Below, one piece after another: positions 1 through 6,798 of a DNA stretch of 10,835 bases. The translations under genes were made by a program, and so were the position numbers. The stretch is taken from assembly GCA_964415445.1 (NCBI GenBank), contig CAYQAE010000065.1, forward strand, positions 1 to 10,835. The letters run 5' to 3'. The DNA comes from CAYQAE01 sp964415445 [NCBI: uncultured archaeon] (GTDB lineage: Archaea > CAYQAE01). Below the pieces are notes generated by a model, which was not told where the DNA came from, searched no databases, and was given only the letters and a program-made list of their open reading frames with translations. The stretch's first letter is position 1. Each line of letters begins with the position of its first letter.

Positions 1-621
1 GAACTAAAAGAATCTGAAATTATGGATACCGACGAATATCTGTATCGAAAGAACAAATTATCTATGAAAGTATTTGGATTTGCAAAAACACCTTACAATC
101 CAGCGTTAGTTCAAGGTTCAAAATCTATATTTGTGCATGAAACAGAAGAAGATTCAAAAAATAATATTGCTACTTTTGCTTCTGAATTTATGAATGATGA
201 TTCTATCTATATTGTTGGGGCTGGAACTACTACAAAAGCTATTTTTGACAAATTAGGATTAGAAAAAACTTTGCTTGGGGTAGATATTGTAAAAAATAAG
301 AAACTCATAAAAAAAGATGTTAATGAAAAACAAATATTAGATATAATAGATTCAGAAAAAGCTAAAATACTTGTAAGCCCTATTGGAGCACAAGGATTTG
401 TATTTGGAAGAGGAACCCAACAAATAAGTTGTGATGTGATTAAAAAAGTAAAACCAAAGAATGTAATTATATTAGCTACGCCTTACAAACTTTCAAAAAC
501 ACCAACTCTTTTTATTGATACCGGATGTGTAGAAATCGATAAAAAATTAGCAGGATACAAAAGAATAATAACAGGATACAGGATCGCTCAAAGACATCAA
601 GTTAGAGCGGTCTTTAGATAA
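1..621 (+). CDS. ATP/polyphosphate NAD kinase-related protein (COG3199-like), 3' part
   Basis: The frame is open to the left edge, so this is the C-terminal 206 residues of a longer protein; COG3199-type proteins are usually about 350-380 residues. The Met at base 22 is internal, because the preceding codons are in frame and fit the family. Counting from that Met, I see the family's glycine/threonine loop GAGTTTKA (66-73), GVD (86-88), a long block PIGAQGFVFGRGTQQ (120-134) matching the usual PIGGQGFIFGRGNQQ, ATPYKL (152-157) and DTG (166-168). Members are annotated as NAD kinases that use ATP or polyphosphate to make NADP, but many are untested, so the substrate is inferred. The N-terminal domain with the GGDG-type nucleotide site lies outside the window. 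The gene is followed by a 61-base gap with its own promoter for the next gene, so co-transcription is not required. Confidence 0.85.
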   Translation, partial: ELKESEIMDTDEYLYRKNKLSMKVFGFAKTPYNPALVQGSKSIFVHETEEDSKNNIATFASEFMNDDSIYIVGAGTTTKAIFDKLGLEKTLLGVDIVKNKKLIKKDVNEKQILDIIDSEKAKILVSPIGAQGFVFGRGTQQISCDVIKKVKPKNVIILATPYKLSKTPTLFIDTGCVEIDKKLAGYKRIITGYRIAQRHQVRAVFR

Positions 622-644
622 AAATTTCAAAATAGAAAATAATA

Positions 645-660
645 AAAACCGATATATAAA
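645..660 (+). promoter_or_regulatory. TATA/BRE-like promoter of the cytidylate-kinase-like gene
   Basis: AAAACC followed by GATATATAAA. The TATA centre lies about 28 bases before the ATG at 683, the distance expected if transcription starts at or within a few bases of the start codon. No convincing Shine-Dalgarno site precedes that ATG, which also fits a leaderless message. Confidence 0.5.
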
Positions 661-682
661 CTACAAAATTGAGTTGTAAAAA

Positions 683-1177
683 ATGGTAGTAACAATCATA
701 TCTGGGACATTAGGGGAAGAAAAAGTACCTATTGCAGAAGAGGTATCTAAAAAGCTAGATATACCTTATTATGAAGCAGATGATATGATAAGAGAATATG
801 CTGCAAAAACTAACAAAACATATCATGATATATTTAAATTATCAGATAAACAACTTTCAAAAATAATTAAAGATGGCTTCAGAGATAAATCCGACCAAAA
901 TGCGATTTTTATAGGAAGATTTGCAAATATCGCATGCTATGATCTAGCTGATGTCAAGATATATCTAATTATGCCTTCAAAAGAATCTAAAAGAAGCTTT
1001 GCTGCTAAATTAGCATTGAAAGAAAAAAATGTGAAAAAAGTTGGTAAGAAAATAAAGATAGACGGTGTTAAAATCTCTGACCCATCTAGATATGATGTTG
1101 TAATTAATATGGATCAGTTAGATAAAAAAACAATCGTAAACGTTATCTCAGAGACCATAAAATCTAAATCGAAGTAA
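683..1177 (+). CDS. Cytidylate kinase-like protein with degenerate P-loop
   Basis: A 164-residue protein of the P-loop nucleoside-monophosphate kinase fold, closest by eye to the cytidylate-kinase-like family (PF13189 type). Supporting features are the N-terminal strand and loop TIISGTLGEEKV, the phrase LDIPYYEADDMI (family pattern LGIPYYD..LI), the block AIFIGRFANI (family: FVGRGAN), a following hydrophobic strand VKIYLIMP, and DPSRYDVVINMDQLD near the C-terminus (family: D..YDLVINTD.L). The Walker A motif is abnormal: where a kinase has GxxGxGK[ST], this has GTLGEEKV, lacking the second-last Gly and the final Ser/Thr. It may still bind a nucleotide, or may be a non-catalytic relative; activity is not established. 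The ATG is supported by TATA spacing. Its stop directly abuts the flpA stop on the other strand. Confidence 0.72.
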   Translation: MVVTIISGTLGEEKVPIAEEVSKKLDIPYYEADDMIREYAAKTNKTYHDIFKLSDKQLSKIIKDGFRDKSDQNAIFIGRFANIACYDLADVKIYLIMPSKESKRSFAAKLALKEKNVKKVGKKIKIDGVKISDPSRYDVVINMDQLDKKTIVNVISETIKSKSK

Positions 1178-1837
1178 TTATTTTTTTAGGACAAAAAAAG
1201 CATGGTCCTTCTCATAAGGATCTAATTTGACTTGCTCAATTATTTTTAAGCCATTACTTGTTAATATCTTTTTTTCTGACATAAATACTTTCTCAGGGTT
1301 TTTTGTAACGTCTATAGATCTTGCTTTAATTGCTAAAATTCCAATACCATCATCTTTTAAGAAAAGATCACTATTTTTTATAAATATCTTTGCTTGCTCA
1401 GTTTGGGCAATATCTTGATATAAGACATCAACTTTTTGAACTAAAAATAGATAGTCTTGTGGCCTGTTTGCATCTGCTAAAATTGGTATCATATTTTTTC
1501 TGCTCTCACACAAAACCACTAACGATGAAAAAACTCGAGGTGAGAACTCAAGGCAATATATAAGTCCATTTTCACCAATTATATCAGAAAGATGACTAAC
1601 AGTTGTTCCTGTTGATGCACCTAAATATAAAACTGTCGTATTTGGAGAAAAAGGTATATTTTTTAACCCATTAATTATCGCTGCTGCCATTTTACTTCTG
1701 TAGGGGTTCCAAATTCTGTATTCTTTGTTTTTCTCTTTTACTAATTTTTCACCATAGACTTTTTGAGACTTAACTAGATTTTTAGTCCCTATTTTTTCAT
1801 CAAATTTAAATATACCTTCACTTATTTTTTCTGCCAC
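1178..1837 (-). CDS. flpA: Fibrillarin-like rRNA/tRNA 2'-O-methyltransferase
   Basis: FlpA is the S-adenosylmethionine-dependent catalytic subunit of the archaeal C/D box ribonucleoprotein; guided by C/D box RNAs, it methylates ribose 2'-hydroxyls of rRNA and tRNA together with Nop5 and L7Ae. The 219 residues are full length. Visible are the RIWNPYRSKMAAAI segment with Lys49, the SAM-binding motif YLGASTGTT (71-79), the acidic end of the next strand in YCLEFSPR (94-101), YQDIAQ with Asp142, IKARSID with Lys171, and EKDHAFF with His212, so the conserved K-D-K-H residues are all present. Translation starts at GTG 1837, preceded by AGAGGT with a 7-base spacer. The start lies 20 bases inside the end of nop5, so the genes overlap and are probably translationally coupled. 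Confidence 0.97.
   Translation of the reverse strand: MAEKISEGIFKFDEKIGTKNLVKSQKVYGEKLVKEKNKEYRIWNPYRSKMAAAIINGLKNIPFSPNTTVLYLGASTGTTVSHLSDIIGENGLIYCLEFSPRVFSSLVVLCESRKNMIPILADANRPQDYLFLVQKVDVLYQDIAQTEQAKIFIKNSDLFLKDDGIGILAIKARSIDVTKNPEKVFMSEKKILTSNGLKIIEQVKLDPYEKDHAFFVLKK
1181..1187 (+). terminator. Oligo-T terminator candidate inside the end of flpA
   Basis: Seven T residues on the plus strand begin three bases after the kinase stop codon. Archaeal RNA polymerase terminates at such T tracts without needing a hairpin. On the opposite strand the same bases encode the two final lysines of FlpA, so the signal sits inside the converging gene. Confidence 0.4.
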
Positions 1838-3011
1838 GTTTTTTACCTCTTTTTTTCTTTTTGAAAGATTGGTTTTTCTCTTTTTTTGGTGGATTAGGAT
1901 ATTTTTTCAAAATTTGATTAATTTTCTCATCTAAATCTAATTTCAATTCATCTGAGATTAAATTTGTTGAAAATGCATCCATTCTCGCTGCAATAGAAAT
2001 TTTACCAGCTAATACTCTAGCTATTTTTCCTCGCACCCACCGTGGAGCTGTATTAATTTTGGGATCTTGAAAAATTGTTCCATGCTTTGGTGATTTTTTT
2101 CCTTTCTTTAGATGTCTAAACAATGCTTTTTCAGCGCCTATTACCTGCACAGTAGATGAAGGAAAGGTAGCTAATTTTTTTAAAGATCCAGCAGATTCGA
2201 TCATTTTTGCTCCTATATTTGGACCCAAAAGATCAACCAAGTTAGGAGCAACTTCGCCCATAAGATCTTGGACATAAACATTATATTTTTCTTTTAGTTC
2301 ATTTAAATCTAGTATCTTTTTTGCATAAAGTTGGATCATCTCCAGATCTAAACTCTCTAAATTAGATCCTAATGATATTTTTGCTTTTTTTAATATCTCT
2401 TTTGATTTAGAATGATTTAATTTATCTTTATTTTTAACTAAATTTGATCTAGTTCCAAATTGAGATATAATTTTAGAATATTCAATATAACCAGGAACTA
2501 ATTGTTCTAATTCAGGAAAATGAAGAGAATACCACTCCTGCAATCTTTCATATATGAGATTTGAAATTTTATCGATATTTTCAATAGCAGCTACAGTTTG
2601 TGCCACAATTTTATCTTTAGAGATAGATGATGATGCTTTCATCCTAGAAAGTTCGATCTCAACTGATCGAATAAAATCAATTGTTTCTTCTTTATTTTTA
2701 AAAAAATTAAGTTCTTCTGAGATGTTAAACAAATTTGATCTAACTATCTCTCCTGCGTCATTTGGAGATTTAAGGGCCAAATTAGGATAAACTTCTTTTA
2801 ATTTAGAAAATTCATTTGTATTTTCTGTAAAAAATTTAGCTTCTTTATCATACAAACGACTAAGCAATCTTTTTTCTGCCATTAAACAATTATTATAAAG
2901 TATGTTTGCTGTTTTTTTAATATCTTTTGGGAAAAATTCATAATCTATCAGATTTTGATTTTGATCGTATGCAAAAACTCCAATAGGACCACTTGCAATA
3001 TTTATCTCCAT
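1818..3011 (-). CDS. nop5: C/D box RNP scaffold protein Nop5 (Nop56/58 homologue)
   Basis: Nop5 bridges fibrillarin to the L7Ae-bound guide RNA in the C/D box methylation complex. The protein has an N-terminal fibrillarin-binding domain, a long helical coiled-coil region (roughly 105-250) and the C-terminal NOP domain. The NOP signature is clear: GAEKALFRHLK (292-302), PKHGTIFQ (308-315), PRWVRGKIARVLAGK (323-337) and IAARMD. The tail from about 375 is very rich in Lys and Arg, as is common in this family. I chose ATG 3011 (397 residues): it follows GAGGT with a 6-base spacer, whereas the in-frame TTG at 3017 directly touches that GAGGT and cannot be served by it. It is the first gene of the nop5-flpA unit and divergent from the TatD gene. 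Confidence 0.97.
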   Translation of the reverse strand: MEINIASGPIGVFAYDQNQNLIDYEFFPKDIKKTANILYNNCLMAEKRLLSRLYDKEAKFFTENTNEFSKLKEVYPNLALKSPNDAGEIVRSNLFNISEELNFFKNKEETIDFIRSVEIELSRMKASSSISKDKIVAQTVAAIENIDKISNLIYERLQEWYSLHFPELEQLVPGYIEYSKIISQFGTRSNLVKNKDKLNHSKSKEILKKAKISLGSNLESLDLEMIQLYAKKILDLNELKEKYNVYVQDLMGEVAPNLVDLLGPNIGAKMIESAGSLKKLATFPSSTVQVIGAEKALFRHLKKGKKSPKHGTIFQDPKINTAPRWVRGKIARVLAGKISIAARMDAFSTNLISDELKLDLDEKINQILKKYPNPPKKEKNQSFKKKKRGKKRGRKNK

Positions 3012-3017
3012 ATCCAA

Positions 3018-3022
3018 ACCTC
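3018..3022 (-). promoter_or_regulatory. Ribosome-binding site that decides the nop5 start
   Basis: GAGGT on the minus strand, complementary to the archaeal 16S rRNA 3' end. The 6-base gap to ATG 3011 matches the 5-7 base gaps seen before flpA, vapB and the sugar-nucleotide gene. The gap to the upstream TTG is zero. Confidence 0.7.
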
Positions 3023-3068
3023 AAAGAAATTGAGGAAACTCTATACTTAATAATTTTTTAGGTTGAAT

Positions 3069-3079
3069 TATTATATACA
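3069..3079 (-). promoter_or_regulatory. TATA-like element for nop5
   Basis: Minus strand TTGTATATAAT. With the usual spacing of about 25 bases the start would be near 3048, giving a leader of about 37 bases that contains the GAGGT site. The element lies too close to the divergent tatD start (about 20 bases) to serve it well; a weaker AT-rich element near 3046-3056 could serve tatD. The assignment rests on position only. Confidence 0.35.
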
Positions 3080-3093
3080 AAAAAGTGATATTT

Positions 3094-3843
3094 ATGTGTT
3101 ATATAGACGTACATGCACATCTGGAGCATGAAAAATTCTCAAAAGATAGAGATCAAGTTATAAAAAGTGCAAAAAATGCAAAAATTAAATATATAGTTAC
3201 ATCATCTATTTTACCTTCTGATCATTCTAAAGCAATTAAATTTTCAAAAAAATACGATATTTGTATGGCTTCAATCGGCTTAAATCCAATTGAAGCATTA
3301 AAACAAGAAAATGTTGATCTATTTTTGGATTTTTTAGATAAAAATCAAAATAATATTTCTGCAATTGGAGAAATTGGTATAGATCTGCATTGGGACTCTA
3401 ATGAAGAAAAACAAATAGATATATTTTCTAGAATATTGGATAAATCTTTGGAATATAAAAAACCGATTGTTCTACACACTAGAGGTGCACATAGATTAGT
3501 ATTTGATATAGTTTCTAAAAGAGATATATCCAAAGTAATATGGCACTGCTATGGGGGTAGTCTGTCTTTAGCTAAAAAAATAGTTGAAAAAGACATGTAT
3601 ATATCTATTCCAACATCTGCTTGTGTAAAAAAAAGATATGAAAAGATTATCAAAAATATACCGCTTTCAAATATCTTAACTGAAACTGATGCTCCTTATC
3701 AATCCATAAATATCAATGAAAGAAACGAATCAAAAAATATACCTAAATTAGTTGAAAAAATTTCTATCTTAAAAGATAAAAATAAAGAAGATATAAAAAA
3801 TACAATATTTGAGAATTTTAAATCGATCTTTAATTTATCCTAA
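3094..3843 (+). CDS. tatD: TatD-family metal-dependent hydrolase (putative DNase)
   Basis: A member of the TatD branch of the amidohydrolase TIM-barrel fold; characterised members are metal-dependent 3'-5' DNases. All metal-ligand motifs are visible, numbered from ATG 3094: YIDVHAHL with His7 and His9, AIGEIGID with Glu93, PIVLHTRG with His128, IWHCYGG with His151, and LTETDAPY with Asp199. The length of 249 residues fits the usual 250-260. I prefer ATG 3094 over GTG 3085: the GTGAT at 3085-3089 looks like the 3' half of a GGAGGTGAT ribosome-binding site at the proper distance, and family members begin just before the HxH motif. It is divergent from nop5 and 32 bases upstream of a lipoprotein gene. 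The biological substrate is not evident. Confidence 0.93.
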   Translation: MCYIDVHAHLEHEKFSKDRDQVIKSAKNAKIKYIVTSSILPSDHSKAIKFSKKYDICMASIGLNPIEALKQENVDLFLDFLDKNQNNISAIGEIGIDLHWDSNEEKQIDIFSRILDKSLEYKKPIVLHTRGAHRLVFDIVSKRDISKVIWHCYGGSLSLAKKIVEKDMYISIPTSACVKKRYEKIIKNIPLSNILTETDAPYQSININERNESKNIPKLVEKISILKDKNKEDIKNTIFENFKSIFNLS

Positions 3844-3857
3844 AATTTTAAAATTAA
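3844..3857 (+). promoter_or_regulatory. TATA-like element before the lipoprotein gene
   Basis: AATTTTAAAATTAA, of which the first 12 bases are a perfect palindrome. Its centre is about 26 bases before the ATG at 3876, and no ribosome-binding site precedes that ATG, so a separate leaderless message is plausible. AT-rich spacers make such matches easy, hence the low confidence. Confidence 0.25.
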
Positions 3858-3875
3858 CAAGCAAATTATTTTTTA

Positions 3876-4328
3876 ATGAAAATTAAAGTTTTTATTTTAT
3901 TTGGTCTATTAATTAGCATTTTTGGTTGTATTGATAAAATAAAAAGAGAAGATGATAATTTAGAAGTAAAAAATTCTTTTTTGTTTGAATCAGAAGAATC
4001 AACTATTGATTATTATTTTTTTAAGTTAGAAACTAATAAACTAAATTATACATTAAGAATAGTGCTTGAAAATAAGGCAGATTCAAAAATAGAAGGTTTA
4101 AAAATTTCAAAATCAGAAGAGATGTCAGATGTCTCATTTACTACCTTGAAAAATATCGAGATAAATCCAGGTGAGAAAAAAGCATTACAATTTGGTCTTT
4201 GGGGAGATAAAAGCGCTTTTTCTAATTTAGATGAATTCCCGCTTCTTTGTAAATATAAAATCGATGGCAAAGATGTAAAAAGTTTGATATATGTAGAATA
4301 TGAAGTAGAAGAAGTAACTTTAGAATAA
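3876..4328 (+). CDS. Small predicted archaeal lipoprotein of unknown function
   Basis: The 150-residue product begins with a short charged end (MKIK), a hydrophobic stretch (5-16) and a lipobox-like IFGC with Cys18, so it is probably exported and lipid-anchored to the outer face of the membrane. The mature part (19-150) has alternating polar and hydrophobic residues typical of a beta-sandwich, with phrases such as LRIVLENKADSKIEGLKIS and an INPGEKKALQFGL segment. This pattern (a strand, a turn rich in N/G/D, then a PGE turn) resembles Ig-like or FxLYD-type extracellular domains, but I do not recognise a specific family. It may be co-transcribed with tatD, although a TATA-like element lies between them. 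Its stop directly abuts the stop of the convergent sugar-nucleotide gene. Confidence 0.75.
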   Translation: MKIKVFILFGLLISIFGCIDKIKREDDNLEVKNSFLFESEESTIDYYFFKLETNKLNYTLRIVLENKADSKIEGLKISKSEEMSDVSFTTLKNIEINPGEKKALQFGLWGDKSAFSNLDEFPLLCKYKIDGKDVKSLIYVEYEVEEVTLE

Positions 4329-5351
4329 TTAATTATCTTTTACATAATTTATCATTTTTTGAAGGCCTACTTCTGTTTTTATTTGTGGCTGCCAATCTAA
4401 TAATTTTTTTGCTTTTTTAATATATGGTGTACGTCTTTTGGGGTCATCTGGTGGAAGTGGAAAATAATCAAAATCTGAATTTGAATTTGTTAATTTTTTA
4501 ATTAATTTAGCTAAATCTAGTATCTTCATCTCTTTGTTATTTCCAATATTTACAACTTCCCCTGATATACCTTCCTTCTCTCCCAAAGTAAGCAATCCTA
4601 TAACTTGATCTGTAATATAAGTAAAAGATCTAGTTTGTGTGCCATCTCCAAAAATAGAGAAATTTTTGTTATCTAGAGCCTGATCAATAAAAATAGGTAC
4701 AACTCGACCATAGACATCATCTGCACGCATACGTGGGCCATATGTATTAAATATTCTAGCAATGCGAACGTCCAAATTATGTTGATATCGATATGCAATA
4801 ACATATGCCTCTCCTGCTCGTTTGGCTTCGTCATAGCAAGCGCGTTTGCCTAAAGGATTAACATTTCCATTATAATTTTCATCTGTGGGAATAAATTTAT
4901 CATCCGGATCCCCATATACTTCACTAGTTGAGGTGTACAAAAATTTGGCCTTAAATTTCTTAGCTATACCTAATGCAATCCAAGTGCCCAGGGTATTGGC
5001 TTTTAAAATTTGAATAGGGTTTACACTAAATTCAAAAGGTGAAGCCCTGCTTGCCAGATGCATAACCATATCAATATCTTCTTTAGGATAATATTCTTGA
5101 GATATGTCATGATTTATGAATTTAAAATTTGAATTATCTAAAAGATGATCTATATTATCTTTCTGTCCACTAAATAAATTATCTAGACATATTACTTTTG
5201 CATCTTGTGCAATTAAAATATCACAAATCCAAGAACCTAAAAAACCAGCCCCTCCTGTTATAAGAATAGTTTTGTTTTTGTAAGATATATTTTTTTCATC
5301 TAAACTTCTCAAAATAGTCTCAATATCTTCATTTTTATTATAATTTGACAT
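4329..5351 (-). CDS. NAD-dependent sugar-nucleotide enzyme, UDP-glucuronate decarboxylase-like
   Basis: An extended short-chain dehydrogenase/reductase of 340 residues acting on a nucleotide sugar. Motifs: Rossmann loop TGGAGFLG (32-39), Asp57 at the end of the second strand (NAD preference), TSTSEVYGDP (140-149), YDEAK with Tyr173 and Lys177 as the catalytic pair, FNTYGPRM, and FGDGTQTRSF with Arg241. The Ser-Glu pair (143-144) and this Arg correspond to residues required for decarboxylation in ArnA and UDP-xylose synthase, and the NPLGKRACYDEAKR block also resembles UDP-xylose synthases; I therefore favour UDP-glucuronate to UDP-xylose, with an epimerase/dehydratase as the alternative. About 25 extra N-terminal residues precede the Rossmann fold. 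The start ATG is preceded by AGGT with a 7-base spacer. No glycosyltransferases lie beside it in this window. Confidence 0.9.
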   Translation of the reverse strand: MSNYNKNEDIETILRSLDEKNISYKNKTILITGGAGFLGSWICDILIAQDAKVICLDNLFSGQKDNIDHLLDNSNFKFINHDISQEYYPKEDIDMVMHLASRASPFEFSVNPIQILKANTLGTWIALGIAKKFKAKFLYTSTSEVYGDPDDKFIPTDENYNGNVNPLGKRACYDEAKRAGEAYVIAYRYQHNLDVRIARIFNTYGPRMRADDVYGRVVPIFIDQALDNKNFSIFGDGTQTRSFTYITDQVIGLLTLGEKEGISGEVVNIGNNKEMKILDLAKLIKKLTNSNSDFDYFPLPPDDPKRRTPYIKKAKKLLDWQPQIKTEVGLQKMINYVKDN

Positions 5352-5389
5352 TATAAATACCTGTATTTAGAAATATCCTATAGAAAAAG

Positions 5390-5400
5390 ATTAATATAGG
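5390..5400 (-). promoter_or_regulatory. TATA-like element for the sugar-nucleotide gene
   Basis: Minus strand CCTATATTAAT. The centre is about 45 bases before ATG 5351, predicting a start near 5370 and a leader of about 20 bases that contains the AGGT ribosome-binding site at 5359-5362. Confidence 0.35.
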
Positions 5401-5483
5401 TTTTTTTGAAAATTTTTACTTATGTTAATAGATTTTCTTCTCTATAAATCCTCTGATATGCTAAACCTAATATTTAATACATC

Positions 5484-5520
5484 TAAAATTGCATAATTTA
5501 CCATGATTTCTGCAATTTTA
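5484..5520 (-). repeat. Perfect inverted repeat just downstream of aroA
   Basis: Arms TAAAATTGCA (5484-5493) and TGCAATTTTA (5511-5520) are perfectly complementary over 10 bp around a 17-base spacer, starting two bases beyond the aroA stop codon. On the minus strand the second arm ends in TTTTA. It could be a 3'-end hairpin or terminator for the radical SAM-aroA message, or a palindromic protein site. The arms are AT-rich, so chance is not excluded. The rest of the 171-base spacer 5352-5522 shows nothing except the promoter near 5395. Confidence 0.35.
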
Positions 5521-5522
5521 AC

Positions 5523-6788
5523 CTAATTTATATTTATTTTTGCACCAATTGATCTCATAGAATCTACAAATGAAGGATAAGTTACATTTATCGCTTCTGC
5601 ACCCGAAATATCTGTGCTTCCCTTAGCAATTAAACCAGCTAGCGCCAGGGCCATTACAACTCTATGATCATTGTGTCCACAAACTTTGGAGCCTTTTATT
5701 TTTTTTCCTCTTATTACAACCCCATCTTCTCTTTCTTTGATATCAGCACCCATCTTTTTTAGCTCCTCTGTCATCACTTTTATTCTATCTGTCTCCTTAA
5801 TTCTGGCATGTGATACATTTTCTAAAGTGGTTATACCTTCTGCCTTACATCCGGCAATACACATGATAGAGAATAAATCTGGTGTCATATTTAAGTCTAT
5901 TGATCTACCAAAAAGATTTGAAGAGGTTATATTTAAACCTTCATCTGTTTTTTGAATATTTGCCCCCATATCCTTTAAGATATCTACAATTTTTTTATCA
6001 CCTTGGACATCCTTTGTATCTAACCCCCCAATTATACAATCTGAATCCATAGTTGCACATGCACAAATTGGAAATGAAGCAGAAGACCAATCTGCAGGAA
6101 TTTTTTTCTCAAAAATATGATAAATTTGGCCTGATTTTATAAAAAAATGTTTCATATTATTATTTTGATACTTAATATTTTGAAAATCTAGCCATTTTAG
6201 TGTCATATCAACATATGGGATTTCATTTAATCTCTCTACTTCAATTTCTACATCTTCTTTTGCATAAGAAGACACTAAAAGTATTGAAGATAAAAACTGA
6301 GATGAAATTGCCTCTATTGGTGTTTTTCCGCCTTTTATTGGACCTTTTATTGACAGGGGACATTTTCCATTATTACTTTTTACTTTAGCACCTAAATTAC
6401 TTAGAGCATCTAAAAGGGGTTTCATTGGTCTGTTTCTAAGAGAAAGGTCCCCATCAAATGAAATCCAATCATCTGCTAATGCAGCAATACTTGTAAATAA
6501 TCTTAAACTAGTTCCAGAATTAGCCATGTCAATAGTATCTTTAGGTATTTTTGGTTTTCCAGCTACTCCTTCTATTTCTAATTTTTCTTCTTGTTGAATA
6601 ATTTTCGCACCTAAACTACTAGCCGCACCAATTGCTGCCTTTGTGTCTTCAGAATAAAGCGGATTTTTTATAATAGATTTACCTTCAGCTAAAGTGGAGA
6701 TTACAATTGCTCGGATAGTATGAGATTTAGAAGCAGGTATATCAATTTTGCCTCTCAACTTTGGAGTATTATAAACTTTTAATTTCAT
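5523..6788 (-). CDS. aroA: 3-phosphoshikimate 1-carboxyvinyltransferase (EPSP synthase)
   Basis: AroA joins shikimate-3-phosphate and phosphoenolpyruvate to give EPSP, the sixth step of the shikimate pathway to chorismate, in the cytoplasm. The 421 residues are full length. Motifs: PASKSHTIRA (18-27) with Lys21, Ser22 and Arg26; MANSGTSLRLF (88-98); NRPMKPLLDAL with Arg120; ISSQFLSS (161-168); DWSSASFP; TPDLF with Asp304; RIKETDRI (329-336) with Lys331, Glu332 and Arg335; and NDHRVVMALAL with His375 and Arg376. Two positions differ from the E. coli enzyme: the Lys before the [ST][FY]P motif near the C-terminus is Val402, and Pro101 of NAGTAMRPL is Leu97. Both resemble class-II-like sequences. 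It begins 10 bases after the radical SAM gene; that gene's TAG is part of the TAGGA that could act as the aroA ribosome-binding site. Confidence 0.97.
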   Translation of the reverse strand: MKLKVYNTPKLRGKIDIPASKSHTIRAIVISTLAEGKSIIKNPLYSEDTKAAIGAASSLGAKIIQQEEKLEIEGVAGKPKIPKDTIDMANSGTSLRLFTSIAALADDWISFDGDLSLRNRPMKPLLDALSNLGAKVKSNNGKCPLSIKGPIKGGKTPIEAISSQFLSSILLVSSYAKEDVEIEVERLNEIPYVDMTLKWLDFQNIKYQNNNMKHFFIKSGQIYHIFEKKIPADWSSASFPICACATMDSDCIIGGLDTKDVQGDKKIVDILKDMGANIQKTDEGLNITSSNLFGRSIDLNMTPDLFSIMCIAGCKAEGITTLENVSHARIKETDRIKVMTEELKKMGADIKEREDGVVIRGKKIKGSKVCGHNDHRVVMALALAGLIAKGSTDISGAEAINVTYPSFVDSMRSIGAKININ

Positions 6789-6798
6789 AACTAAATTC

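Noticed and set aside
1227-1418. Plus-strand 63-codon open frame
   Set aside because: It lies wholly antisense within flpA, whose catalytic motifs are unambiguous.
3085-3093. GTG at 3085 as the start of the TatD gene
   Set aside because: GTGAT is better explained as the ribosome-binding site of the ATG at 3094.
5671-5955. Plus-strand 94-codon open frame
   Set aside because: Antisense to conserved aroA motifs; a shadow of AT-rich coding sequence.
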